This document shows positions 40,750-52,159 of a stretch of DNA of 64,000 nucleotides, piece after piece (the first letter of the stretch is position 1; each line of letters starts with the position of its first letter). The stretch comes from Anagrus nilaparvatae. Lineage: Eukaryota; Arthropoda; Insecta; Hymenoptera; Mymaridae. The DNA is taken from contig JAKSXM010000288.1 of NCBI GenBank assembly GCA_022575985.1, positions 5,545,501 to 5,609,500 of the forward strand. Reading direction: 5' to 3'. Position numbers and translations under genes: made by a program. The notes under the pieces were generated by a model. The model made no database searches. It was given only the letters and a program-made list of their open reading frames with translations, and was not told the DNA's origin.

Positions 40750-43700
40750 TATTATTAAATAATTAATTTTATTTATTTAAATAATTAATTTATTTATTTT
40801 AACTAATTTTATTTGTAAAAAATAGGAGTAAACGTACGTAGATTTCTCGATATACTTATAGAATTATAAGATTTTTATTTTGCAAAAACATTTTTAATTA
40901 ATTAACAATTATTCTACAACCCACGTCATAAACTAATTTGTAAATTAATTTAAAAAAAAAATAAAAAATAGGTTCTTTCTTTTTAAAACAGGTTTTAAAA
41001 TTCTTATTTTATTTAGGGTACTTTTTTGATCCAATTAAAAAGTATAATCAAATTAAATATTATAACTTAATACATCTGAGAGCTAAATTATTAGATTTTT
41101 TTAACCATTATGTTTTGAAAATCAAATCCTTGGGATCAAAAATTTGTGCCCACAAGAAGCAAATTTTATTATCTAATTTTTTTAGGCCTGTAAAATATTA
41201 ATTATTTATCGTTGTTTTAGTCTCTAATTGACCTGTATCTACTTAATAAAATTCTGGTTTATTTAAACAACAGTAATATTTATAAATATAACTCTTTTAA
41301 TTTTTTATCAATGATAAAGGATTTCGAGGTACTCGGTGTTTCTGCTGAAAAAATCTCCGAAAATATTAACTAAAAAATCAAGGATTTATCATCAAAAAAA
41401 GATACGTCAGAAATAGTATTTAATAAAAAAAATCACACGTCAGGCCTTAAACTAGCGCAGCCTAAGGAAATAGGCTATAATAAAAAACGACACGTCAAGC
41501 CTTACAGTAGCGTAACCTAAGGAAGTAGGCTATAATAAAAAACGACACGTCAAGCCTTACAGTAGCGTAACCTAAGGAAGTAGCCTATAATAAAAAACGA
41601 CACGTCAAGCCTTACAGTAGCGTTACCTAAGGAAGTAGGCTATAATAAAAAACGACACGTCAAGCCTTACAGTAGCGTAACCTAAGGAAGTAGCCTATAA
41701 TAAAAAACGACACGTCAAGCCTTACAGTAGCGTAACCTAAGGAAGTAGGCTATAATACAAAACGACACGTCAAGCCTTACAGTAGCGTAACCTAAGGAAG
41801 TAGCCTATAATAAAAAACGACACGTCAAGCCTTACAGTAGCGTAACCTAAGGAAGTAGGCTATAATACAAAACGACACGTCAAGCCTTACAGTAGCGTAA
41901 CCTAAGGAAGTAGCCTATAATAAAAAACGACACGTCAAGCCTTACAGTAGCGTTACCTAAGGAAGTAGGCTATAATAAAAAACGACACGTCAAGCCTTAC
42001 AGTAGCGTAACCTAAGGAAGTAGCCTATAATAAAAAACGACACGTCAAGCCTTACAGTAGCGTAACCTAAGGAAGTAGGCTATAATAAAAAACGACACGT
42101 CAAGCCTTACAGTAGCGTAACCTAAGGAAGTAGGCTATAATAAAAAGCGACACGTCAAGCCTTACAGTAGCGTAACCTAAGGAAGTAGGCTATAATAAAA
42201 AACGACACGTCAAGCCTTACAGTAGCGTAACCTAAGGAAGTAGGCTATAATAAAAAACGACACGTCAAGCCTTACAGTAGCGTTACCTAAGGAAGTAGGC
42301 TATAATAAAAAACGACACGTCAAGCCTTACACCAACACAACATAAAATTTGGAGACAAAACTTTTTAAATAATTAAGTATCAGGTCAGTTTTTTTCTCGG
42401 TTTTTTTCGAGTTTTTTTTTGGTGACAAAAACTTTAATAAAAAATTTTTCAAATCATTAATTATCAGATCCAATAAATCTATTAAAACCGAGTTTTCTAA
42501 AATTATTACTTTCATTGAAAAGTATTAGGTATTACGTCCAAAAATAATAAAAATTTAGGGGTTTTTTTTTTAGATTAAGACAAAAACACAATAGTTACAC
42601 CAACATAACCTCATGCAATGGTATAGTCAGGGTGGCCACGGAACTGAAGTTTCCAGACCATTTTTCTTAAATTTTCCAGTACTTTTTTAGTGTTTCAACC
42701 AAATTTTACAAACCAAATTCCCTGAATTTCCAGAGTTTCCTACAAACAAATTTTAGTAAATTTCAGACATTTTCTTTTTCAAAATTTAATTTTAATTTAA
42801 ATACCCAACTATATCTGCACTCTAGTTATTAAATTTACTATATTTTCTGTATTATATATTTTTATTATTAAATTGATTTAAAAAGGAAGGGACGGGAAAA
42901 GGGAAGGGACAAAAGTATTATTGAAAATAAATAAAAATAATCATTTTTTAATATTATATGTCTAAACATCATTTTCTATCTGCTGGCTAGTGTTTAAAAA
43001 AATTTTAAAGCATGTTAAAAAATTAGAAAACTAAAAAGTCAAAATTCCCGTGTTATTTAAATGGGAAACTTTAAGTGCTCGGTGGTACGAGTAAAATCCT
43101 TGAAGATGGGGGGTTTTATGACCAAAATATCCAAATGTGGGGAGAGCAAAAAAATCTCGAAAACAAAAAATTAAAACACGCTCTATACTGAACACGAATA
43201 CGACATTTGTTTTTACCTAAATTGTTCTTATTCCCTACAATAGAAGATGAATGCGTATCAATTACCTAAAGATATTGAATGTGGGCAACTGGTGCATTTT
43301 AAGTAAAAACAAACATCATATTCGTGTTTAGTGACCCAAAAAATATAAGTAACCGATAATAATTTAAATATACCCGAAATTACAACTAGAGCTAGAAGAT
43401 TGAATTATTTTTTTATTTCATCAGACTTACATTCGTCTCAAGGGTTATTTTTTATCAGAGAAAATCATAATTAAGGTGGCTCCCGGTTTTAGGTCTGTAG
43501 ATTTTAGGGTGAGATCAGAGGGGGGCATAACTAATTAATTAAATTATATTAATTATTTTATGGATATGCGAATATTTAGAAGTTATTATTATTAATAATG
43601 CATTTTCTTATATAATAAGTGTGGTATAAACAAAATTTTTTAAATAGAAAACATTTTATTGAAAGGAGCCCACGACTAAAATTATGTGTTTATAATTTGA

Positions 43701-45414
43701 TCGGAAACTATTGTATTTTTTTCTTGGAAAAGTTTCTACTTTTGTAAAATAACATGTGTGTACAATTTTATCTAAAAAGATTCGTTATTGAATGAGTTCG
43801 AAGTAAAACAATATCATTAACTCCCATAAGAACGCGTGTTTAACCTTCAAAATTTTGAATTGCTTATTTCTTTATTAATTAACCATGAAGCTGGGTATTG
43901 TTTGGGATCAATGGATTTGTTTTTTAATTATCTTCATCTCCATTAAATTTTAGTGTCGGTTTTTTATTATAGTCTTTTTCCTTAGGTTACGTTACTGTAA
44001 GGCTGGACGTGTCGTTTTTTATTATAGCCTACTTCCTTAGGTTATGTTAGTGTAAGGCTTGGCGTGTTGTTATTTTATTCTAGCCTATTTCCTTAGGTTA
44101 CGCTACTGTAAGGCTTGACGTGTCGTTTTTTATTATAGCCTACTTCCTTAGGTAACGCTACTGTAAGGCTTGACGTGTCGTTTTTTATTATAGCCTACTT
44201 CCTTAGGTTACGCTACTGTAAGGCTTGACGTGTCGTTTTTTATTATAGCCTACTTCCTTAGGTTACGCTACTGTAAGGCTTGACGTGTTGTTATTTTATT
44301 CTAGCCTATTTCCATAGGTTACGCTACTGTAAGGCTTGACGTGTCGTTTTGTATTATAGCCTACTTCCTTAGGTTACGCTACTGTAAGGCTTGACGTGTC
44401 GTTTTTTATTATAGGCTACTTCCTTAGGTTACGCTACTGTAAGGCTTGACGTGTCGTTTTTTATTATAGCCTACTTCCTTAGGTAACGCTACTGTAAGGC
44501 TTGACGTGTCGTTTTTTATTATAGGCTACTTCCTTAGGTTACGCTACTGTAAGGCTTGACGTGTCGTTTTGTATTATAGCCTACTTCCTTAGGTTACGCT
44601 ACTGTAAGGCTTGACGTGTCGTTTTTTATTATAGCCTACTTCCTTAGGTTACGCTACTGTAAGGCTTGACGTGTCGTTTTTTATTATAGCCTATTTCCTT
44701 AGGCTGCGCTAGTTTAAGGCCTGACGTGTGATTTTTTTTATTAAATACTATTTCTGACGTATCTTTTTTTGATGATAAATCCTTGATTTTTTAGTTAATA
44801 TTTTCGGAGATTTTTTCAGCAGAAACACCGAGTACCTCGAAATCCTTTATCATTGATAAAAAATTAAAAAAGTTATATTTATAAATATTACTGTTGTTTA
44901 AATAAACCAGAATTTTATTAAGTAGATACAGGTCAATTAGAGACTAAAACAACGATAAATAATTAATATTTTACAGGCCTAAAAAAATTAGATAATAAAA
45001 TTTGCTTCTTGTGGGCACAAATTTTTGATCCCAAGGATTTGATTTTCAAAACATAATGGTTAAAAAAATCTAATAATTTAGCTCTCAGATGTATTAAGTT
45101 ATAATATTTAATTTGATTATACTTTTTAATTGGATCAAAAAAGTACCCTAAATAAAATAAGAATTTTAAAACCTGTTTTAAAAAGAAAGAACCTATTTTT
45201 TATTTTTTTTAAAAATTAATTTACAAATTAGTTTATGACGTGGGTTGTAGAATAATTGTTAATTAATTAAAAATGTTTTTGCAAAATAAAAATCTTATAA
45301 TTCTATAAGTATATCGAGAAATCTACGTACGTTTACTCCTATTTTTGACAAATAAAATTAGTTAAAATAAATAAATTAATTATTTAAATAAATAAAATTA
45401 ATTATTTAATAATA

Positions 45415-45446
<32 letters not shown>

Positions 45447-48400
45447 AGGTCCTAAACTAGCACCGCATACCCTATAAACCCTAAAAACGGCGCGTCCCCC
45501 ACTTTTCCGCGCGTTGATTAAAACTCTGGCCGAACTGCCGCGGAACTGTCTAAAACTTTAACGAACTCGCGCATTACAGTTTCTATAAGGCACATTCTAC
45601 AATCATCCGGTAAACTCTTGCGGTCGTCCGCTAGAAGACCGCAAGTCAGTGGTGCCAATTTGACATAAAATAAATACACATGTTTATTTTAATTTATCAT
45701 TTAGTTTTGGTTGGCGCCACTGCCTTGCGGACCTCTAGCGGACGACCGCAAGAGTTTACCGGATGATTGTAGAATGTGCCTAAAACTGCCACTGAACTGG
45801 CGCGGAACTCTTGCGCAGTCCACTGCTATGTACCCCTCGACTTTAACCAATCTTTGTCAGTTAAAGTCCATGAAAACGGTTTTTACTGTAACAATGCCTT
45901 TTAAAAAAAGCCTAACCTAACCCCAGGGGTGCCTTATAACTAGGATTGGTTTCTGGTCCAAAGAAATGCATTTTTAAAAGAGTATAGTCTAAACTAAGCC
46001 CTGAGTGTACCTTATAGCGAGAGTCGTATATAATATATAATACAAACTTGAACACTTATATGAAACCGCTTTCATGGACTTTAACTAACAAGGATTGGTT
46101 AAAGTTAACTTACATAAAGTTAACTTAAAGTTAACTGACATAAAGCCGTTAAAGTTATATTTTTATTCATTTTAATCGTTTTCAAGGACTTTAACGAAAA
46201 CGCTTCGCTAAAGTTAACTTTAATCAGAATTAACTTTAATCAGTTAAAGCTAATTTTATCGGTTGGAGGTGCATTAACGGTAACATATATGATAAAAAAA
46301 AAGCGTGATTCGCACATATCGTCCAATAAAACTCGGAAACCAACCCCTGAAGCTCCGTGAGGGTTACAGAACATTGTTGCACACGACCTGCCATCCATAA
46401 AAGAGTTTTCAAACTTTTTTTCAAATTTAGATAAAACACTTAGCCATATAAAAACAAAATATTTATCTAGGTATAAGCATTAAAGTATAGAAAATGTTAA
46501 TTCAATTAAATGTTAATTATACCACAAACTGTATTTTATTTTATGAACTAAAAATGAAAAATAATTTTTTAATCGGTTAATTTTTCCCTGATTATTTATT
46601 TCTTTGAAAAAAAAACGCTGCTAAGTAATTTGCACTATGGTTCCTCATCAACAATAAAAAAATTAGCAAAATATTTTTAATCGTCTATTTTACCTATTGT
46701 ATAAACGATAATTCTCAACAATTCTAGATATTAGAACTTTCATAGAAAAAACCATGGAAAAAACTTAACTACTACGTCCTAAAAAAAAAAAAACTCCCAT
46801 AGAAAAAAATGAAGTACAATTAAGTCCAAAATAAAAAAAAAATTGGTGTTTTTTGTATTTTTTGAGAAAAAAATTTTCAAAAAATGAATTATAAGATTCA
46901 AGATATAGAGTAAAAACAATACTATAATTTGGATATTAGTACTTTCATAGAAAAAAATTTTGAAAACAAAATTAGGTCTTAATACCATAATGGTTATTAA
47001 ATATCACCAGGCACAGTCATACATACATACACACACACACACACATACAGAATTATTTTAAAAACAGGTTTTTTAGCTTCCTGTACAATACATTACAAAT
47101 AAAAAACAATGTATTTTAAATGTGAAAATTGCAATTTTTAAAAATTACATTTTGATAAAACTAAGTATTCTTGGACTTCTACAATTTTGGGAATCTGTTT
47201 GCATATGTCTAAACATCATTTTCTATCTGTTTGGTAGTGTTTAAAAAAATTTTGAAGTATGTTAAAAAATTAGAAAGCTGAAAAGTCGAATTTCCCATGT
47301 TATTTAAATGGGAAAATTTAGGTGCTTAGAGCCTGGCTTACAGGTACGTGATTTTGTAAAGCAAATGCGAAATCCTTGGAGCTGGGGAGTTTTCATGACC
47401 AAAAGTTCACAAAAAAACCCGGGGAGCAAAGTTTTTCTACAAAGTCCAAAATTTGGTCCGCCCTAGTGCTTATATACCAAAAAATCAGAAATCAAAATTT
47501 GACCTAATACTTCCTCTATATGAAGAACCAAAATCATTTTTACATAATAAAATTTAATTTTTCAAGTAGAAAACTATGAATAACCTTAGCAAAATTTATT
47601 TAAGATTTTTCTTGACCTAAAAACTGGACTATAGTAAAATGATTTTTTTCTTGAAAAAAGGGGGAAAAACTGGGGAAAAAACATTCTTTTTACAAGTAAA
47701 ATTAAGCAACTATGCATTTTTAAAGTCGAAACCCCCTTTTTTTTAAATTTGAATCCCAATTTTTTTAAGGCGAATTTTTTCCCAATATTAATTTTTTAAA
47801 ATTTTTGTTTCATTTTTAGTCTATATAACATATGATTTCTGGTAAAAATGCTTAAACAAATTTATGCTTGCTGGCAAACCACCTTTCCTCATTTTCGGGG
47901 GTCCAAGAGACTAAGTTTTAAAAAGGGCCTTTTTTAAATTTTTAAAGATGAAACCGAATTTTTTATAAATTCTGATAAACACCTAGCCCTAGAAAGGAAA
48001 ATAGAATATTTACAATTCACATAAATAAGAATTAAATTTCACATTAAATTATGGGTATTTTCAAATTCAACCTTTACGCATGGTATGAAACTTATTAAAA
48101 TTGGTATAAAAGAATTTTTTCCTAAAAAGTAATACTACCCAAAAATTTTTTTCACAACAATTCCTGTGTTAATTTAAGAGGAATATATAGGAGAAAAATA
48201 AGCTCTCTTTTTTTAAAAACAAAAATGCCCAAAAATATGATCAAAAAACAAAAATTATTTATCCCCATTTTTTATTTAATATTATTATTAGTATTAAATT
48301 GTTATTAAAAACTAATTTTAACGGTTTCCGTTACAGTTAACTTTAACCAGTTAAAGCTAACTTTATCGGGAAAGCAGACTTTAACGGTAACATATTTCGT

Positions 48401-49907
48401 AACCCACTTTTTTTTTTTAGGTCCGTGGATAAAAATAGGTGTATTATATGTTTTTTGACCTGCTAAATCTGAATCCGGGGTCTATTTTGACCTAAAAGTG
48501 GCAGATTAATTGTTATTAACAATTTATTGCAAAATTAGCCCAAAATTAAGCAAAATCGAGTTGTAAATGTTAACAAGCTATTCAAAAATTTGTGATTTAA
48601 GCAAAACTTTCTGATATAATTTAACTTACAGTATATAAATTTTTAATATTTAATACTTTAGGTTAATTATTTAAACAATTTGTAAATGTTAATAATTACT
48701 TTTTTGGATCAAAACTGAGTGCGACACTAAATTACATATATTTTTTTATACCCTGGATACGAATTTACAGCTAAATTTTGATAAAAATTATACAGGCGAT
48801 TGTTTAAATAATTTTTAATTGTTTAAACAATATGTATATGCTAATTACTTTTTGCTAATTTAATTTTTATCGAAATGGAAAAAAACGGGTATCTTAGTGT
48901 CGCATTCAGTTTTGATCCAAAAAAGTAATTATTAACATTTACAAATTATTTATACAATTAAAAATTATTTCAACAATTACCTGTATAAATTTTATCGAAA
49001 TTTAGCTTTAAATTCGTATCCAGGGTATAAAAAAATACATGTAACTTAGTGTCGAATTCAGTTTTTATCCAAAAAAGTAATTATTAACATTTACAAATTG
49101 TTTAAACAATTTAAAATTGTTTAAATAATTAACCTAAAGTGTTAAATATTAAAAATTTATATACTGTAAGTTAAATTATATCAAAAAGTTTTGCTTAAAT
49201 CACAAATTTTTGAAGCTTGTTAATATTTATAACTCGATTTTGCTTAATTTTGGGCTAATTTTGCAATAATTTGTTAATAACAATTAATCTGCCACTTTTA
49301 GGTCAAAATAGACCCCGGATTCGGATTTTTTTTATTTTTTTGTTATTTAAGCAGGCCAAAAAACATTTAATACACCTATTTTTATCCACGGACCTAAAAA
49401 AAAAAGTGGGTTACGAAATACATTGGTGGCGCTTCGACTATATATTATAATATCTTAGCACCAAAGGTGCTAAAACTTGCATGATTATTTTTAGTAGTCC
49501 TTACAGGAAAAAATACTTTTACACCAATTTTAAGACCAAACCAATTCGCAAAAAATGTTGCATTTGATTGAAATGAATAAAATATACGGGGTTCCAGGGG
49601 GGTATAGGTGTCAAAGGCGAGCGAAGCGAGCCGAATGGCTAGTAAATGAATAAAAATTAAAAAAACTTACACTCGTCATTACTTCTCCATTATAAAACAC
49701 TTTATGATCACCTTTTAAAACATCTTGATCGTCAAAGTGTTTTTCGCAAACACGAGATGATTTACTAAAATTTTCTAAATCACGTGACAGTTGTTTTCCC
49801 CATTCTTTTCGAGCTTCGACATTTTTTGGAATAGAAAATGCAGACAATTTCTGAGGATTTTTCAATTCACCAACGCCACAATTAAAAACAATACATGCCC
49901 ATACCAT
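37684..49907 (-). CDS. THAP-domain protein with duplicated exons
   Basis: Seven exons, all starting and ending in phase 0, were read: 49907-49671, 40050-39910, 39835-39770, 39693-39628, 38884-38726, 38634-38290 and 38211-37684, about 513 residues if all are used. Exon 1 starts MVWACIVFNCG and has the C2CH zinc ligands of a THAP DNA-binding domain (C-X4-C, then CEKHF) with the expected Trp (KEWGKQL). Exon 2 supplies the domain end (LKKGALP, corresponding to AVPTIF). Exon 5 carries a second version of that end, and exons 3 and 4 are copies of each other. Exon 7 has VWRHNKCCIVLQG and CIWCHGLFR, then a Lys-rich coiled tail, as in proteins related to P-element/THAP9 transposons, but no transposase core. 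It is probably a nuclear DNA-binding protein. The start is ATG 49907; the upstream GTG is not used. It may derive from an old transposon. Confidence 0.75.
39160..39522. mobile_element. 363-bp Harbinger-type MITE in a THAP gene intron
   Basis: The ends GGCCCTCTCTACACCAGCAC and GTGCTGGTGTAGACAGGGCC pair for more than 40 bp (through CATGTTTTATGATAATC) and are flanked by TTA on both sides (39157-39159 and 39523-39525). A 3-bp TTA target is typical of PIF/Harbinger. It sits between exons 5 and 4 of the minus-strand THAP gene. Confidence 0.85.
40148..40317. repeat. 170-bp hairpin with CCAGTACTGGG arms
   Basis: Arms of about 52 bp match: AAGATTTTGTATAATTAATT then GACCAGTACTGGGTTG on the left and the complement on the right. 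It is a perfect stem in the first intron of the THAP gene, next to exon 2. It is probably a MITE. Confidence 0.75.
41433..42331 (+). repeat. 55-bp tandem array, left foldback arm
   Basis: About 16 units with an exact 55-bp period start at CGACACGTCAAGCC (41488, 41543, 41598 and so on to a partial unit at 42313). The first, outermost unit is divergent (CGTCAGGCCTTAAACTAGCG) and marks the edge. Units differ mainly at GTAGGCTAT versus GTAGCCTAT and AATAAAAAA versus AATACAAAA. There are no spacers between units, so this is not a CRISPR array. Confidence 0.95.
43965..44740 (-). repeat. 55-bp tandem array, right foldback arm
   Basis: About 14 units of the same 55-bp repeat lie in inverse orientation, ending at the same divergent outer unit (CTAGTTTAAGGCCTGACGTG). 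Two units read TTGTTATTTTATTCTAGCC, a variant absent from the left arm. Unit number differs between the arms, so they evolve by unequal exchange. Confidence 0.92.
45589..45780. mobile_element. 192-bp Harbinger-type MITE inside the right foldback arm
   Basis: The ends GGCACATTCTACAATCATCC and the complement are flanked by TAA (45586-45588 and 45781-45783). The arms continue through GGTAAACTCTTGCGGTCGTC. The left foldback arm keeps the uninterrupted sequence TTTTATAGAAAC at 40571-40582, which is the empty site and proves the insertion and its TAA duplication. Confidence 0.92.
46570..47095 (-). mobile_element. inverted copy of the microsatellite-minisatellite element
   Basis: The order on the minus strand is AGGAAGCTAAAAAACC block, TG/TATG microsatellite (about 47018-47046), satellite-type monomers (ACTTTCATAG cores near 46735 and 46935) and the GAGGAACCATAGTGC terminal block near 46640. 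It matches 1951-2955 but has fewer monomers. Confidence 0.6.
47096..48393. repeat. mixed repeat fragments
   Basis: This stretch contains a CCTTGGAGCTGGGGAGTTTT block near 47370 that is also in the element at 57300-58330 and, in altered form, at 43095. Its right end (48310-48393) is a solitary end of the foldback element, with TTAAAGCTAACTTTATCGGG and TAACGGTAACAT. The true right end of the foldback element may therefore be here, with later insertions between. Confidence 0.5.
48394..49419. mobile_element. 1.03-kb foldback element with ACAT target duplication
   Basis: The ends ATTTCGTAACCCAC and the complement are flanked by ACAT (48390-48393 and 49420-49423). The inverted arms are about 350 bp or more, with TAGGTCCGTGGATAAAAATA at the outer part. 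Towards the centre, short repeats of TTGTTTAAACAATT and GTAATTATTAACATTTAC occur several times. No open frame is present. It inserted at the foldback end that reads GGTAACATAT. Confidence 0.8.
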
Positions 49908-50787
49908 GATTAACACTTAAAATAGATATAAACTGCACTAAAAATATTTTTATTAATTTTCACTAATTTATAGAAATATTAATCAATAAATTTTAAAACA
50001 ACGTGCTATACAAAAATTCTTGTTTGTAAATAAAAAATACCGCTAAACGCCAGGAAAAATATTATTTATAATAATTTTTAAATATATTATATAAATATTA
50101 ATAAATAAATTTTAGCACGAAATATATTATTATTATAATAATTTTGAATAAAAAGCGTGCTACAAAAATGTTGTTTTTATTTACAAAAACGTGGCACAAA
50201 ATACCGGTAAATTCATACAGCTGATAGTTTACTAACACATTCAAACAATGCTCCACAATGCTCTCACAGACACGGGACCTCGCACGGAGAGACCTCTGTT
50301 GCTGAAAAAAATGAGACCAGAGTGTATTATGAGAATCAGCTGTTAAGCGTTTGTAAATATAAACATTATTAGAAATATTTTTATTTTTTTATTGTTTTTA
50401 TTTCATAATTTTATATTTTTTGGTGAGTAGTTAAAAAAAAAAAAAGAATATAAGCATTTTGTAATTTGTAAGTTATTTTTGGTGTTCCCAAGTAATTACA
50501 AGATATCAAAAATTCAAATGTAAGTAGCATATAACTTTTTTCAAATACTCAAATGTATATACCCAAGATTTTTAACCATTTAAAAATGTTTTCTATATTA
50601 AAAATATATTATCATTGTTTCCTATTTCTAATTTTGATTTCTACTTTTATTATCAAAAATAAACCTAAAATATTAAAATACTAATTAGTATTATAATATT
50701 TTTTAGGGTTATTTTCCCAATAGAAAGAGATAGGTGAAAGAAATAGTTGCTGTTACAGAAAGAGCTAGCTGGCATTACTTGCCAGTT
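49908..50787. promoter_or_regulatory. upstream region of the THAP gene
   Basis: The 5' flank of the minus-strand gene contains a GC-richer patch at about 50200-50340 (ACACGGGACCTCGCACGG) that may include the promoter. No TATA box is assigned because the whole region is AT-rich. Confidence 0.35.
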
Positions 50788-50986
50788 CAGTGGTGGATAC
50801 AGTGGGGGGGTCAATTGACCCCTCATCGGTCAGTTTTACCTTTTTTAGCTAATTTTACGTTACATAATTAACGCGAAGTACCATTTTGACCCCCCCAAAA
50901 AAATTTTAAGTTCCTTTTTTAGAAAATTTTTTGTAATTTGATTCAAATGACCCCCCTCCCCCAAAAATTTTCTAGATCCGCCTCTG
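50788..50986. mobile_element. CAGTGGCGGATCC-type MITE, copy 2
   Basis: The left end is CAGTGGTGGATACAGTGGGG and the right end CTAGATCCGCCTCTG, with G-rich and C-rich arms (GGGGGGGTCAATTG; CCCCCCTCCCCC). CAGTT flanks both sides (50783-50787 and 50987-50991). The terminal CAG suggests a hAT-like MITE, though only a 5-bp flank match is visible. Confidence 0.65.
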
Positions 50987-51009
50987 CAGTTTAATGCTAT
51001 AGCTTTATG

Positions 51010-51510
51010 CTCGCAACTATAAAGCAAAAAAAAAAAATTTTCCCAGATCGGACGTTGTAATTAAAAAAGGGTAAACTGCGATTTGGGGCGCAGAGGCCGG
51101 GAAATACTTGCTTTCCGACCGCTGACCAGAATTAGTACATTTTTAACCAAGGGAGCAAAAAAAAAGAATGGCCCAGATCGCACGTTAATTAACATCCGAG
51201 GCGAAGCCGAGGATGGTAAACTGCGATCTGGGTTATTTTTTTTTTGTTCCCATGGACAAAACGAAATTTTTCTTTCTCAGTGGGGTGAAAACGCGTTTTT
51301 TTCGATTTCGTTGCGGGGCGAAAAAAGTGTTTTCGGCCCGCTAGGAAGAAAAGTATATTACGAGCCCGTGTCCAGAAAAGTAAATAATAGCCCAAATCTT
51401 ATACGTAAATTACCATCTGTATCGAAGCCGAGGTTGGTAAACTGCGATTTGGGTCATTCTTTATTTATAGTCAAGGGTCGTATACTTAATTTAGCATGCA
51501 GTTTTTAACG
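51010..51510. repeat. CCCAGATCGCAGTTT dispersed repeat, copy 2
   Basis: Reiterated words GCCGAGGATGGTAAACTGCG then ATCTGGG occur near 51207 and 51425, with related fragments near 51042 and 51175. The block is GC-richer than its surroundings. A 141-codon open frame through it has no domain and follows the repeat. Confidence 0.6.
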
Positions 51511-51939
51511 CGCTAAGAATTTTAAGGTTATTTCAGCATTTTATTAAAATGTTTTAATTAATTAAGGTTGTACCCCATAAATTTTTAGTTATATTGTTTC
51601 ATAATAAATTTAACAATCAGCAATTTGAGGATGAAAATTTTGACAAGTTTTAGTAATATTCAGTTCAAAATATCTTTTTTTCTATATCTTTTCAATAAAT
51701 TTTATTTATTCTCAAAATGTAAACCTCTGAATCCTAATGTCTTTTACAGGGGACTTGTAATAATGTAATATATCTCTTACTAAAACGAGAATAAGAAATC
51801 TAATACTAAATGCCCAATGTTTAGGCTAAAATAGAAAATATATATGGAAAAATAAACTATTTACAATCGTTTTATATGAATCATTCCAAAAGGGTTAACT
51901 GTATGATTGTTTGTTTCAGCGATTGTAAAATGTAAAAAT

Positions 51940-51995
51940 AGAATCCCTTGAAAAGGAGTCTTATAAAGACTCGAAACGTTGGGAAAAATATTTAT
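51940..51995 (+). ncRNA. possible hammerhead-like motif
   Basis: The segment reads CCTTGAAAAGGAGTC, then TTATAAA, then GACTCGAAACGTTGGG. It forms a stem (GAGTC/GACTC) followed by GAAAC, the arrangement of stem II plus GAAA in hammerhead ribozymes. The first core box, however, reads TTGAAAA instead of CTGATGA. Similar relics occur at ends of retroelements. It is probably inactive and lies 170 bp upstream of the zinc-finger gene. Confidence 0.3.
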
Positions 51996-52159
51996 AATAA
52001 ACATCTTTGCTCTGGAAAAGTCGATTTCTCATTTATTCAACTATTAAATCCATACCAGACGTAAAAGAATCAACAACAAAATGTAAAAAACTATTGAAGA
52101 ATAAAATTCTTAAAACTTTTAAGCAGTTTGGATAAAATAGAATAAATTTAACTAAAAAA

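Larger units (their letters stand above)
40372..46275. mobile_element. large foldback element with tandem-repeat arms
   Basis: The left arm (about 40372-42331) is repeated in inverse on the right (about 43953-46275). From outside inwards each arm has TAAAGTTA/TTAAAG motifs, a GC-rich segment (GCGCGGAAAAGTGGGGGACG), an ATT microsatellite, about 700 bp of unique DNA and a 55-bp tandem array. The centre (42332-43952) holds satellite-like DNA. Long inverted arms with internal tandem repeats resemble the Drosophila FB foldback plan. The right arm is disturbed by a Harbinger MITE and by a rearranged stretch at about 45850-46160. No transposase frame is seen. It lies wholly within intron 1 of the THAP gene. 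Confidence 0.8.

Noticed and set aside
41433..42331. Regular 55-bp array that superficially resembles a CRISPR array
   Set aside because: The units abut with no unique spacers, vary by drift, and recur inverted in the other arm of a foldback element in a eukaryotic intron.
49908..49916. Extended THAP start beginning at position 49916
   Set aside because: The codon there is GTG. The ATG at 49907 gives the usual short lead before the first zinc cysteine.
51083..51508. 141-codon open frame, with an overlapping frame on the other strand
   Set aside because: It lies wholly in the reiterated GATGGTAAACTGCG repeat.
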